From the NCBI GenBank assembly GCA_033763795.1, contig JANRJV010000034.1, forward strand, positions 1 to 60,962: 60,962 nt of DNA, read 5' to 3'. Position 1 is the first letter of the stretch; every line of letters starts with the position of its first letter. Of the stretch, positions 47,071 to 55,632 are shown piece after piece. The translations under genes were made by a program, and so were the position numbers. Under the pieces are notes generated by a model. That model did no database searches and was not told the DNA's origin. It worked only from the letters and a program-made list of their open reading frames with translations. The DNA is from JAEUIV01 sp033763795. GTDB taxonomy: Bacteria; Planctomycetota; Phycisphaerae; Phycisphaerales; UBA1924.

Positions 47071-47475
47071 TCAGGCGTCGGAACTGACGAGGAAGAATCG
47101 CCCGACGGTGACCTCGAAGGTCTCGCCGTCGTCGCCCTCGAAGGTGTAGGAACCTTCCATGGTGCCCCAGGGAGTTTCGAGCGGGCAGTAGCTGCTGTAC
47201 TCGAACTGCTGGCCCGGGTTGAGGGTGGGCTGGAGGCCGACGACGCCCTCGCCGACGACGTCGTGGCGTTCGCCGTCGGCGTCGACGATGATCCAGTGGC
47301 GAGCGCGGAGGCGTGCGCGACGGTGGCTCTGGTTGAGGATGCGGATGCGGTAGGCGAAGACCCACTTGCGCTGGGCGGGGCGGCTCTGCTCGGCGAGGTA
47401 CTCTGGGCGCACCTCGACCCGGAACCCGTTGGAGACGACGTTGGAGCCGCGGTCTGGAGGAGTGGCGGTGGTCAC
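47071..47475 (-). CDS. apaG: ApaG family protein
   Basis: This 134-residue single-domain beta-sandwich protein includes signature segments FAYRIRILNQS, RARHWIIVDADG, VVGEGVVGLQPTLNPGQ, FEYSSYCPLETPWGTMEGSY and FLVSS. ApaG (DUF525) is linked to tetraphosphate nucleotide metabolism and binds phosphate compounds in some species. The molecular role remains uncertain. It lies upstream of thiS on the same strand with 16 bases between. Confidence 0.92.
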   Translation of the reverse strand: MTTATPPDRGSNVVSNGFRVEVRPEYLAEQSRPAQRKWVFAYRIRILNQSHRRARLRARHWIIVDADGERHDVVGEGVVGLQPTLNPGQQFEYSSYCPLETPWGTMEGSYTFEGDDGETFEVTVGRFFLVSSDA

Positions 47476-47511
47476 GGCGATGGAAATCCTAGCGTGGAGT
47501 TCACGCGCGTC

Positions 47512-48198
47512 TCACCACGGGAGCGGGGAACCGTCGTAGTTGAGGAAACTGCCTGTGCGGGACATGCCCAGGCCGGTCCCGTCGGGCCCGCCGATGGTCG
47601 CGAGCATGGCGCGGACGCTCTCGGGGGGCGAGAGGGGGGCCTTGGGGCCGCCCATGTCGGTGCGGACCCAGCCGGGGTGCATGGCGACGAAGGCGACGGC
47701 GTCGGGGCGGAACTCGTTGGCGAGGCAGGTGGTGAGCATGTTCAACGCGCACTTGCTGGCGCGGTAGGCGTAGCTGGAGCCGCCGGAGTTGTTGGTGATG
47801 CTGGCGAGTTGGCTGGAGATGTTCACGACGAGGCGGCGGGGGCCTCGGCGGAGGGCGGGGAGGACGGCCTTCACGACCATGACCGGGGCGGTGGCGTTCA
47901 CGAGGAAGACGCGCTGGAGTTCGTCGGCGGTGCAGAGGTCGAGGGTGCGGGACTCGGAACTGACGCCGGCGTTGTTGATGAGCACGTCGACGCGCTCGTC
48001 GGCGAGGTCGTGCTGGAGGCGGCTGAGGGCGTCGGGGCTGGTGACGTCGAGCGAAAAGACGCGGTCGCACGCGGCGCGGGCGTCGGCGGTCTGCGTGCGC
48101 AGCACGCCCAGGACGCGATCGCCCCGGGCCTTGAGTTGGCGGGCGAACTCGAGGCCCAGGCCCCTCGAGCAGCCGGTGACGAGATAGGTTTCGGGCAT
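47512..48198 (-). CDS. Short-chain dehydrogenase/reductase (SDR)
   Basis: This 228-residue NAD(P)-dependent oxidoreductase has cofactor motif TGCSRGLGLEFA, structural motif LINNAGVS, the catalytic Ser in NISSQLAS, and the YxxxK pair in YAYRASKCAL. The substrate is unknown; the sniffer/CsgA-like group (carbonyl reductases) is the closest by feel. The start at 48198 lies inside a perfect inverted repeat shared with the divergent GNAT promoter. Confidence 0.9.
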   Translation of the reverse strand: MPETYLVTGCSRGLGLEFARQLKARGDRVLGVLRTQTADARAACDRVFSLDVTSPDALSRLQHDLADERVDVLINNAGVSSESRTLDLCTADELQRVFLVNATAPVMVVKAVLPALRRGPRRLVVNISSQLASITNNSGGSSYAYRASKCALNMLTTCLANEFRPDAVAFVAMHPGWVRTDMGGPKAPLSPPESVRAMLATIGGPDGTGLGMSRTGSFLNYDGSPLPW

Positions 48199-48212
48199 AC
48201 GCCAGCGTATGC
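48195..48212. promoter_or_regulatory. Inverted repeat between SDR and GNAT genes
   Basis: Arms GCATACGC and GCGTATGC separated by CA make a near-continuous palindrome covering the SDR start codon, 44 bases before the divergent GNAT gene. It has the size of an operator for a dimeric regulator; this is an inference from symmetry only. Confidence 0.4.
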
Positions 48213-48255
48213 GTGAGGGCGTGCGCGATAGGATCGGCGCGAGGAGGCGACGCCG

Positions 48256-48750
48256 ATGAACGAGGTGCTGGTGCGAGCGGCGGTGGCGGAGGATTTCGGT
48301 TCGATCGCGGCGCTGACGACGCACTTCATTCTGCACACGCCGATCCACTTCGGGACGACGCCCGACACGGCCGACGCGCTGCGCGAGGCGTGGGAGAAGT
48401 CGCGGGACCGGTACCCGTTCCTGGTGGCGGAGGTTGGGGGCGAGTTCGCGGGTTTCGCCAAGGCGGGGCGGTGGCGTGACCGGGCGGCGTACGACCGGAC
48501 GGCGGAGGCGGGGATCTACGTGCGTCCCGAGATGCACGGGCGGGGCGTGGGGAAGCGGCTGTACGCGGGGCTGCTGGGCGATTGCCGCGGGAGGGGGTTC
48601 CACACGGTGGTGGGCGGCGTGACGATGCCGAACGAGGCGTCGGTGCGACTGCACGAGGGCGCGGGGTTCCGGCTGGTGGGCGTGTTCCGCGAGGTTGGGC
48701 ACAAGATGGGCGCGTGGCGGGACGTGGCGTGGTATCAGGTGATGCTGTAG
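48256..48750 (+). CDS. GNAT acetyltransferase, phosphinothricin acetyltransferase-like
   Basis: This 164-residue acetyltransferase has the acetyl-CoA loop YVRPEMHGRGVGKRLYAGLL. Its C-terminal block, HEGAGFRLVGVFREVGHKMG followed by AWRDVAWYQ, is the hallmark of the phosphinothricin/methionine sulfone acetyltransferase (Pat) group. The native substrate is probably an amino-acid analogue. It is divergent from the SDR gene with 57 bases between the starts. Confidence 0.88.
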   Translation: MNEVLVRAAVAEDFGSIAALTTHFILHTPIHFGTTPDTADALREAWEKSRDRYPFLVAEVGGEFAGFAKAGRWRDRAAYDRTAEAGIYVRPEMHGRGVGKRLYAGLLGDCRGRGFHTVVGGVTMPNEASVRLHEGAGFRLVGVFREVGHKMGAWRDVAWYQVML

Positions 48751-48810
48751 ACGGCGGATTGCGTCGGCGGTCGACGCCGAGAGGCGTGCCGCACTCTACA
48801 CTGCGGGACT

Positions 48811-50388
48811 ATGCCCCCCACTCGCTCACGAAAAGCGTCGAAAACCACTCCGGCCCGCGGGAAAGCGGCGGGCAAGGCGCCCGCACGAGACGGCGCGCCG
48901 CCGCCGGCGACACGGGTGGAGAAGGACTCGATGGGGGAGATGCAGGTGCCCGCGGACGTGCTGTACGGGGCGAGCACGCAGCGGGCGGTGTTGAACTTCC
49001 CGGTGTCGGGGCGGCCCGTGCCCGAGGGGGTGATCCGGGCGTACGCGACGCTGAAGGGCGCGTGCGCGACGGTGAACATGCGGCTGAAGCGGCTGGACAA
49101 GTCGCGGGCGGCGGCGATCGGGGAGGCGTGCAAGGAGATCGAGGACGGACTGGCGTCGATGGGCGGGCTGGCGAAGCACTTCCCGGTGGACGTGTTCCAG
49201 ACCGGGAGCGGGACGTCGACGAACATGAACGTGAACGAGGTGATCGCGAACCTCGTGTGCGTGCGGATGCACCAGCCGATCGGCCGCTCGAAGGACCCGG
49301 CGTGGATCAAGGACGGCGGGGTTCACCCGAACGACCACGTGAACATGGGGCAGTCGTCGAACGACACGTTCCCGACGGCGATGCACGTGGCGGCGGCGGT
49401 GCTCATCAAGGACGAACTGCTGCCGGCGGTGGGCGCGGTGGCGGCGCGCCTGGAATCGCAGGCGAAGGCGTGGGACGGGATCGTGAAGATCGGGCGCACG
49501 CACCTGCAGGACGCGACGCCGATCCGCGTGGGGCAGGAGTTCAGCGGCTACGCCAGCCAGATGCGTCACGCGGAGGAGCGCCTGCACCGGGCGCTGCACG
49601 CGCTGGGCGAGCTGGCGATCGGCGGGACGGCGGTGGGCACGGGGATCAACTGCCACGAGCAGTTCGGGTCGATGGTGGCGGCGGAACTGACGCGGCGGAC
49701 GGGCGTGCACTTTCGCGAGGCGGCGAACCACTTCGAGGCGCAGCACGCGAAGGACGCGTACGTGGAGGCGAGCGGGCACCTCAAGACGATCGCGGTGAGC
49801 CTGAGCAAGGTGGCGAACGACATCCGGTGGCTGGGGAGCGGGCCGCGGTGCGGGATCGGGGAGTTGATCGTGCCGGCGGTGCAGCCGGGGTCGTCGATCA
49901 TGCCGGGGAAGGTGAACCCGGTGATCTGCGAGAGCGTGATGATGGTGTGCTGCCAGGTGATCGGGAATGACGCGGCGGTGTGCGCCGGGGGACTGGGGGG
50001 CGTGGGGTCGCTGCTGGACCTGAACGTGGCGATGCCGATGATGGCCGCGAACCTGCTGGACTCGATTCATCTGCTGGCGCGGGCGTGCTGGATGTTCGAC
50101 GCGAACCTGCTGAAGGACCTGCAGGTGGACACGGAGCGGTGCGCGGGGCTGATCGAGGGCTCGCTGGCGATGTGCACGAGCCTGGTGCCGGTGATCGGGT
50201 ACGACAAGAGCGCGGCGTTGGCGAAGGACGCGTTCAAGGCCGGGAAGACGGTGCGGCAACTGGCGTACGAGACGCTGGTGGGGACGAAGGACAACGCGGG
50301 GAAGGCGATCACGAAGGCGGCGATCGACGAGTACTTGAACCCGTGGTCGATGACGCTGCCGGGGGGCGAGGGGAGCGCGGGGGGGTGA
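48811..50388 (+). CDS. fumC: Class II fumarate hydratase
   Basis: This iron-independent TCA-cycle enzyme interconverts fumarate and malate. The signature GSSIMPGKVNPV, the N-terminal FQTGSGTSTNMNVNEVI, and IGRTHLQDATPI are intact. The first 35 residues are a basic, Ala/Pro-rich extension (PPTRSRKASKTTPARGKAAG) not seen in most FumC proteins, giving 525 residues instead of about 465. The extension could be an artefact if translation starts further in, for instance at the Met of DSMGEMQVP. Codon ends are G-rich. Confidence 0.94.
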   Translation: MPPTRSRKASKTTPARGKAAGKAPARDGAPPPATRVEKDSMGEMQVPADVLYGASTQRAVLNFPVSGRPVPEGVIRAYATLKGACATVNMRLKRLDKSRAAAIGEACKEIEDGLASMGGLAKHFPVDVFQTGSGTSTNMNVNEVIANLVCVRMHQPIGRSKDPAWIKDGGVHPNDHVNMGQSSNDTFPTAMHVAAAVLIKDELLPAVGAVAARLESQAKAWDGIVKIGRTHLQDATPIRVGQEFSGYASQMRHAEERLHRALHALGELAIGGTAVGTGINCHEQFGSMVAAELTRRTGVHFREAANHFEAQHAKDAYVEASGHLKTIAVSLSKVANDIRWLGSGPRCGIGELIVPAVQPGSSIMPGKVNPVICESVMMVCCQVIGNDAAVCAGGLGGVGSLLDLNVAMPMMAANLLDSIHLLARACWMFDANLLKDLQVDTERCAGLIEGSLAMCTSLVPVIGYDKSAALAKDAFKAGKTVRQLAYETLVGTKDNAGKAITKAAIDEYLNPWSMTLPGGEGSAGG

Positions 50389-50441
50389 GGCGGGCTAGCT
50401 GTGCAGACGCTGCCGCCACCGAGAACTCATTGCGCTGCCCG

Positions 50442-51326
50442 TTAGCCAAGCAGAGAAGCCGTCATATTGAAGTAGAACACTCGTCGATCTGTCATGAACT
50501 CTAGCCGCATATTCAGGGAACCTGCTAAGCCTGGAAAAGTCACGCCAAAGCCGAACGTGTGCGCAGAAAAGTGATGTAGATCAAAGGCCCCCACCTGCAG
50601 CCGGTATCGCGCTGGACACACACCATATTCTGGCTCGCCATGAACCCACACAGCATTCATGGGAAGACCCTTGTGATTCGTAGCAGAGCATCCTAGCGAA
50701 GTCTGGCTCGGGAGCAGCAAATAGACTTCAGACACCCTGACGCCGCCTGGACCTCTTACATTGCAAACAGACACTTGGCAGATAGAGCCGTTTCGTATGG
50801 TCGTGGAGCGATTGCAACGGATCATTGAGTTCTCGCTCAATCCTTCTGAAAGCGGCTGGTCTTCTACACGTACGTCGAATGGGCATCTATCCAAAACGCC
50901 TTTCGTCGCGCGCGGTTCCTGAATAGCGGACTGTATTCGTGCCTCTAGAACTTGCTTCAGGAACGGAAGATCGGCCGGCGAGTATCGGATGTGGAAGCGG
51001 TGCTTAAGATCGAATGGAATATCATCGACATCTTGACTGATGATAATTACCGGCTTGTCGAGTGCGTGGGCATACCCCAACTCGTAGAAGACATTCGGGT
51101 TCGAACTGGATACGTCAGCGATAATCAAGTCTGCCTTTGCGATCTGGTTGACGATTCGTTCTATCATGTTTTCAGTGAAGTGCTGTTCATCCAATCGCTC
51201 CGCAATTGCACCGGCGGCAATGGCGGCTTGCTTGATAGCCACCGAATACACATCAGAAAATGCAGCTTTGAATGGCATCAGCACAAACACAAAGGGGCGC
51301 GGCCGAGTGGTTTCAATCGTCGTCAT
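50442..51326 (-). CDS. Deoxyribosyltransferase-like accessory gene, probably acquired
   Basis: This 294-residue protein has a Rossmann-like N-terminal domain of about 130 residues: FVFVLMPFKAAFSDVY, then KADLIIADVSSSNPNVFYEL and GYAHALDKPVI. Asp66, Asp71 and Glu82 match the catalytic layout of nucleoside 2-deoxyribosyltransferases and related nucleotide-cleaving effector domains. The C-terminal half (residues 150-294) is probably beta-rich and unrecognised. Base composition is close to half GC, against roughly 70 percent around it, and third codon positions are mixed. It sits between fumC and an 81-residue gene. A defence or stress role is a guess. Confidence 0.7.
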   Translation of the reverse strand: MTTIETTRPRPFVFVLMPFKAAFSDVYSVAIKQAAIAAGAIAERLDEQHFTENMIERIVNQIAKADLIIADVSSSNPNVFYELGYAHALDKPVIIISQDVDDIPFDLKHRFHIRYSPADLPFLKQVLEARIQSAIQEPRATKGVLDRCPFDVRVEDQPLSEGLSENSMIRCNRSTTIRNGSICQVSVCNVRGPGGVRVSEVYLLLPSQTSLGCSATNHKGLPMNAVWVHGEPEYGVCPARYRLQVGAFDLHHFSAHTFGFGVTFPGLAGSLNMRLEFMTDRRVFYFNMTASLLG

Positions 51327-51343
51327 GGAAAAAGAGTATCCAA

Positions 51344-51589
51344 CTACACACTCGTGCGGTGGCCGATCGCGGGGGCGAAGGCCTTGAGGAAGGCGCGGTC
51401 CTTGGGGTCGAGGGCCTTGATGAACGCGGGGGTTTGCTCGATGGCGCGGAAGAGGCCCTTGGTGTCGTCGACGAGGGAGCCGGTGCGCTTGTCTTGTTCC
51501 CGCATCGAGTGACGGCCGCGGAGTGCGACGATGATGCGGGCGACGGAGGCCGTGTCGGCTTCGCCCGGGCGCATGGCGGGTGGCGGCAT
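51344..51589 (-). CDS. Small conserved-looking protein of unknown function
   Basis: This 81-residue reading frame starts at ATG (GGGAAG upstream). It is mostly charged helix (VARIIVALRGRHSMREQDKR, then LFRAIEQTPAFIKALDPKDR). Codon use is native (C-ending on this strand), unlike the gene 17 bases downstream. No family is recognised. The sharp composition change just after its stop marks one edge of the acquired gene. Confidence 0.5.
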   Translation of the reverse strand: MPPPAMRPGEADTASVARIIVALRGRHSMREQDKRTGSLVDDTKGLFRAIEQTPAFIKALDPKDRAFLKAFAPAIGHRTSV

Positions 51590-51754
51590 GGGCACTTCCC
51601 GCGGTGATGGTACCATCCGCCCGCGCCGGGCCGGGGTGCGGAGCCGAAGGTGCAGGCTCACGGTTGCGGGGCTTCGATTGTGGGGTCCGGGTGCGGGGTC
51701 TGGGTGTTCGCGGCGTGCGGGCCGGGGCGAGGCTTTCAGGCGGGGGGACGGGAC

Positions 51755-52231
51755 GTGAAGAAGACGGTCCTGATCGTGCTGGCGGTGATCGGCGGGCTGT
51801 CGCTCCTGTGCGTGGGGGCGGGGGTGGCGGCGAGCCTGTGGTTGGGGTCGAACACCGGGCCTCCGGAGAACGTGTCGATCGTGGTGAATGCGCCGGGCAG
51901 CGTGGTGCGGGGGACGCAGTTCGACATCGTGGTGACTGTGACGGACACGTCGGGGACTGCGCGGACGATCAAGGACGTGGACATCTACCCGACGCTGAAC
52001 GAGGGGATCACGTTCGTGAAGGTCACGCCGACGTTCGCCGCGGCGGACCCGTCGATGGGGTTCTACACGTATTCGATGAACACGCCGGTGCCGGCGAACG
52101 GGACGGCGGTGGTGACGTTCACCTTTGTGGCGCAGACGGCGGGGACGTACGCGGGCGACTTCGACGTGTCGATCGACAGCATCATGCGGATCCACACGAC
52201 GCCGACGACGATCACGATCACCGAGCCGTGA
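51755..52231 (+). CDS. Membrane-anchored extracytoplasmic beta-sandwich protein
   Basis: This 158-residue protein starts at GTG. One N-terminal membrane segment (VLIVLAVIGGLSLLCVGAGVAASLWL, about residues 5-30) is followed by a single Ig/CARDB-like domain (NVSIVVNAPGSVVRGTQFDI, then the VVTFTFVAQTAGTYAGDFDV block). It probably faces the periplasm. No enzymatic motif is present. The frame is open upstream to 51650, but that part lacks coding character. Confidence 0.65.
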   Translation: MKKTVLIVLAVIGGLSLLCVGAGVAASLWLGSNTGPPENVSIVVNAPGSVVRGTQFDIVVTVTDTSGTARTIKDVDIYPTLNEGITFVKVTPTFAAADPSMGFYTYSMNTPVPANGTAVVTFTFVAQTAGTYAGDFDVSIDSIMRIHTTPTTITITEP

Positions 52232-52507
52232 GGAGCGCGACGAAGCCCGCGCGGGGCCTTACGGGCGCGGGCGCGCGGAAGGCGGCACGCGGAAGAAGAC
52301 GAAGCAGCAGGCGGAAAGGGGCACGGTCGGGGGCCCTTGCCGCCGATGCTGCGGAAGGGGATCAACGCGAAGGCGCAGAGACTCGGCGGCTTCGCGTGCA
52401 GGGGGATCTTCTCTGCGCGGGCGTCAAGCGTGTGGACGGAGGCGGTGAGGATGCCGCGGGTGGTTTCGACCCGGGCGGACAACGCGCGGCGCGCGCGGAG
52501 GCGAAAG
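52232..52507. other. Intergenic stretch before tRNA-Ser
   Basis: This stretch holds a degenerate copy of the dispersed repeat (ATCAACGCGAAGGCGCAGAG, about 52361-52380). No gene is supported; leftward frames running through here are readings of the tRNA. Confidence 0.45.
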
Positions 52508-52596
52508 CGGAGAGGGGGAGATTCGAACTCCCGAGGACCCAAAAGAGCCCTGCCGGTTTTCGAAACCGGTCCATTCAACCGCTCTGGCACCTCTCC
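52508..52596 (-). tRNA. tRNA-Ser (anticodon CGA)
   Basis: On the - strand the acceptor stem GGAGAGG pairs with CCTCTCC, with G as discriminator. The anticodon arm is CCGGT-TTCGAAA-ACCGG, giving anticodon CGA (reads UCG). A long variable arm and the TTCGAATC T-loop are present. CCA is not encoded. Confidence 0.95.
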
Positions 52597-52683
52597 GAGA
52601 GCGAGCGGAATGGTTGAGGGGTGCGGGGGCCGGGTCAACCGGCGTGCGGGGAGAACGAGCGGGTCGGCGGGGCGGGCGTCGCG

Positions 52684-54540
52684 TCAGCGTGCGCCGGGGG
52701 TGTAGGTCAGCGGGGCGTTGGGTCCGAGGGGGATGCCGAGTTCGACCCAGGCGAGGAGGAAGATGGTCCAGGAGATGAAGAAGAAGATGGAGTAGGGCAT
52801 CATCATGGCGATGAGGTTGCCGATGCCGGCGTCCTTCTGGTAGCGGTGGACGGCGGCGAGGATGACGATGATGTAGCTGTTGAGCGGGGTGACGATGTTG
52901 GTGACGGAGTCGCCGACGCGGTAGGCGGCCTGGGTGAGTTCGGGGCTGACGCCGGACATCATGAGCATCGGGACGAGGATGAGGGACATGGCGGTCCATT
53001 TGGCGCTCATGGAGGACATGAGGAGGTTGACGACCATCACGAGCGCGATGACGCCGACGAGCATGAGGGGGCGGGGGAGATCGGCGGAGACGAGGGCCTT
53101 GCCGCCGGCGTTGGCGAGCATGGCATCGAGGCGGGAGAACTTGAAGACCTCGATGAACTGTGCGGCGAAGAAGGCCATGGCGATGATGGGGGCCATGGTG
53201 GCCATGCAGTGGACGAAGGCCTTGCTGACGTCTTTCTGGGTTCGAAGGGCGCCGGTGGCGAAGCCAAAGACGAGGCCCGGGATGAGGAAGACGACGAGGA
53301 TGATGGGGACGACGGCCTGGGACCAACGCGGCTGGGGCGCGGGGGCGGGGTCGAGCGCGCCGGTGGCGGTGGCGGGCGAGGTGAGGCGGAAGGAGCCGCG
53401 AGCGCCGGAGTCGTCGGCGGCGTCGAGCGTGGTTCCCGGGGCGATCTGGAGCGTGCCGGGCGTGGCGCGCTGGCCGGGGGGCGGATCGCCCGTGCGGGAG
53501 AAGGCGCCTTCGGGCGGAGTGGGGACTGTTGGGATGGTGCCGTAGATGGGGGCTGGGGCGGGCATGGAACCGGCGAGGGGCGCGCCGGGGACGAAGAGCA
53601 TGGCGGCGACGGCGGCGAGGGAGAGGAGGACGGAGATGGCGGCGAGGCGCAGGCCGCGGACTTCGGCGGAGGTGAGGCGCTGGGCGGGCTCTGGGGGAGA
53701 GTCGGCGTGAGGTCGGGCGGCGAGTCGCGGCTCGACGATGCGAGCGGTGACGAACCAGCCGACGAAGACGAGGAGGAAGGTGGAGCCGGCGAGGAAGAAC
53801 CAGTTGCAGGTGGCGAGGACGGTGTAGGAGGGGTCGAGGACGCGGGCGCCGCGTTCGGTGAGCGGGGCGATGAGGGCGTCGGTGGAGCCGACGAGGAGGT
53901 TGGCGGAGAAGCCTCCGGCGACGCCGGCGAAGGCGGCGGCGATGCCGGCGAGCGGCGGCCTGCCGAGGGCGGCGTAGAGCGCGGCGGCGAGGGGCGGAAG
54001 GACGATGTACCCGGCGTCGCTGGCGACGTTGGAGACGATGCCGAGGAACATGATCATGGGCGTGAGGGCGCTGCCGGGGACGAGGAGGGCGAGGTAGCGC
54101 ATGGCGGCGCTGAAGAAGCCGACTTTTTCGGCGACGCCGATGCCGAGCATGGAGACGAGGACGACGCCGAGGGGCGCGAAGTTGATGAAGTTTCGGACGG
54201 CGTTGGCGGCGAGCCAGTAGATGCCTTCGGAGGAGAGGAGGCTGCGGGGGCGGACGGGCGAGCCGGCGTCAATGAGTTCGATGACCGGTCGGCCTGCGCT
54301 GTTGAGGCGGGGCTGGGCGACGGGCGCGCCGTCGGGGCCGGGGATGGTCTCCATGGCGACCTGCGGACGGACGGGCTGGACGCTCCAATCGAGTGCGTCC
54401 CCCACCGCCGAGAGGACGAAGACGAGGAGGGTGGCGCCGATGAAGAGGAAGATGGGGTCGGGGAGCTTGTTGCCGAGCCACTCGATGGTGCCGAGGAGGC
54501 CGCCGAGGCGCGGGGATTTGGCGGGCGAAGTGTCGCTCAT
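52684..54540 (-). CDS. AbgT family transporter
   Basis: This 618-residue inner-membrane protein is related to the p-aminobenzoyl-glutamate importer AbgT and the sulfonamide exporter MtrF. Diagnostic segments include WLGNKLPDPIFLFIGATLLV, LGIVSNVASDAGYIVLPPLA, AGVAGGFSANLLVGSTDALI and SSMSAKWTAMSLILVPMLMM. A long extra loop (about residues 345-420, Pro/Thr/Gly-rich) separates the two halves. Export of antimetabolites or import of folate breakdown products are both possible. Confidence 0.92.
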   Translation of the reverse strand: MSDTSPAKSPRLGGLLGTIEWLGNKLPDPIFLFIGATLLVFVLSAVGDALDWSVQPVRPQVAMETIPGPDGAPVAQPRLNSAGRPVIELIDAGSPVRPRSLLSSEGIYWLAANAVRNFINFAPLGVVLVSMLGIGVAEKVGFFSAAMRYLALLVPGSALTPMIMFLGIVSNVASDAGYIVLPPLAAALYAALGRPPLAGIAAAFAGVAGGFSANLLVGSTDALIAPLTERGARVLDPSYTVLATCNWFFLAGSTFLLVFVGWFVTARIVEPRLAARPHADSPPEPAQRLTSAEVRGLRLAAISVLLSLAAVAAMLFVPGAPLAGSMPAPAPIYGTIPTVPTPPEGAFSRTGDPPPGQRATPGTLQIAPGTTLDAADDSGARGSFRLTSPATATGALDPAPAPQPRWSQAVVPIILVVFLIPGLVFGFATGALRTQKDVSKAFVHCMATMAPIIAMAFFAAQFIEVFKFSRLDAMLANAGGKALVSADLPRPLMLVGVIALVMVVNLLMSSMSAKWTAMSLILVPMLMMSGVSPELTQAAYRVGDSVTNIVTPLNSYIIVILAAVHRYQKDAGIGNLIAMMMPYSIFFFISWTIFLLAWVELGIPLGPNAPLTYTPGAR

Positions 54541-54610
54541 GCGGACCTCCGGTTGGCGGTGCGTTCGAGTTCGAGAGGGAGAACGGCTTGTCGTGTCGAG
54601 TCGGGGCTGG

Positions 54611-55243
54611 CTAGGACCGGGGTGAAGATACCCGATCTCGGAGCGTTTCGGCGAGGGCGCGGAGGATGTCGTCGGGCTCGGCCATGCGGCCGGCGCCGAC
54701 GGTGCGGCAGGCCTGCCAGCCTTCGCCGGGGCCGACGAACGTGAACCCGTCGTCGACGAGCTGGCGGACGTTGCGCTGGGTGCTGGGCTGGGCCCACATG
54801 ACGGCGTTCATCGAGGGGCACAAGAGCACGGGCGTGCGGGCGCGGTCGACGGCGCTGAGGAGCAGCGAGACGATGTCCTCGGTGCGGCCGGTGGCGAGGC
54901 GCGCGAGACAGTCCATGGTGGCGGGCGCAACGACGACGGCGTCGGCGGCGGTGGCGAGCGAGATGTGCTGGGGATCGTGGGACTCGACGTGCTCCCACGG
55001 GCTGGTGTAGACGGGGCGTCCGCTGAGCGCCTGGAAGGTGAGGGGCGTGACGAAGCGGGTGGCGCTCTGGGTCATGGCGACCGAGACGGACGCGCCGGCC
55101 TGCGCGAGGCGGCTGACGATGTGGGCGGTCTTGTAGGCGGCGATGCCGCCGGTGACGCCGACGAGGAGGCGGCGCCCGGCGACGAAGGGGCGGAGGGAAA
55201 CCGGGTCGGACGTGACGGGTCCGACGTTCGGGTGCTCGGACAT
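54611..55243 (-). CDS. coaC: Phosphopantothenoylcysteine decarboxylase (stand-alone CoaC)
   Basis: This 210-residue flavoprotein decarboxylates phosphopantothenoylcysteine in coenzyme A synthesis. The FMN-binding start is LLVGVTGGIAAYKTAHIVSRL, the catalytic His lies in DPQHISLA, the PAT/SMN block is in CPSMNAVMW, and the substrate-clamp Cys in ACRTVGAGRM. The CoaB half found fused in most bacteria is absent here. GGAG lies six bases before the ATG. It follows rpoZ by 29 bases, a conserved gene order. Confidence 0.9.
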   Translation of the reverse strand: MSEHPNVGPVTSDPVSLRPFVAGRRLLVGVTGGIAAYKTAHIVSRLAQAGASVSVAMTQSATRFVTPLTFQALSGRPVYTSPWEHVESHDPQHISLATAADAVVVAPATMDCLARLATGRTEDIVSLLLSAVDRARTPVLLCPSMNAVMWAQPSTQRNVRQLVDDGFTFVGPGEGWQACRTVGAGRMAEPDDILRALAETLRDRVSSPRS

Positions 55244-55272
55244 CGGGAGCTCCGCGGGCCGGCGGCTGAGGG

Positions 55273-55506
55273 CTACTCGGCGGGGGGCATGCCGTCGGTC
55301 GTGCCGTTGCCGGAGGCGAACTCGAGTGAGATGCGGTCGTTGTAGACCTCGTCGATGGCGACCTCGAGGTCGGAGCGGCCATCGCGATCGACGAGGGGGC
55401 GGGCGCCTTCCATGAGCTGGGCGACGCGTCGCTGGACGAGCGCGCAGAGCTTGAAGCGGCCGCCGACCTTTTCCATCAACTCGTCGTGCTTGAGGGACTC
55501 GATCAT
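55273..55506 (-). CDS. rpoZ: RNA polymerase omega subunit
   Basis: This 77-residue subunit helps assemble and stabilise RNA polymerase. The core pattern ELMEKVGGRFKLCALVQRRVAQLMEGARPLV matches omega, and AIDEVYNDRISLEF gives the second conserved patch. The C-terminus SGNGTTDGMPPAE is variable. The ATG at 55506 starts the homology. It is probably co-transcribed with coaC. The divergent DUF3553 gene begins 127 bases away. Confidence 0.88.
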   Translation of the reverse strand: MIESLKHDELMEKVGGRFKLCALVQRRVAQLMEGARPLVDRDGRSDLEVAIDEVYNDRISLEFASGNGTTDGMPPAE

Positions 55507-55632
55507 TCGGTGGGATCTCGCGAGATGGGTGGCACGCGCGACCGGCGTGCCGGGCCCGGTGGGGATGCTATGCTGCGCCCGGCCCGTCGGCCAGCGTTTC
55601 GGGGGTACCAGCGCCGGCGCGACGGGCACATC

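Noticed and set aside
46854..47500. Possible TPP riboswitch upstream of thiS-thiG
   Set aside because: The region is occupied by apaG coding sequence and no THI-box core (CTGAGA and ACCTGA-type) was seen.
52063..52638. A 191-residue leftward frame containing VPERLNGPVSKTGRALL
   Set aside because: It reads through the tRNA-Ser at 52508-52596 and through the coding region at 51755-52231.
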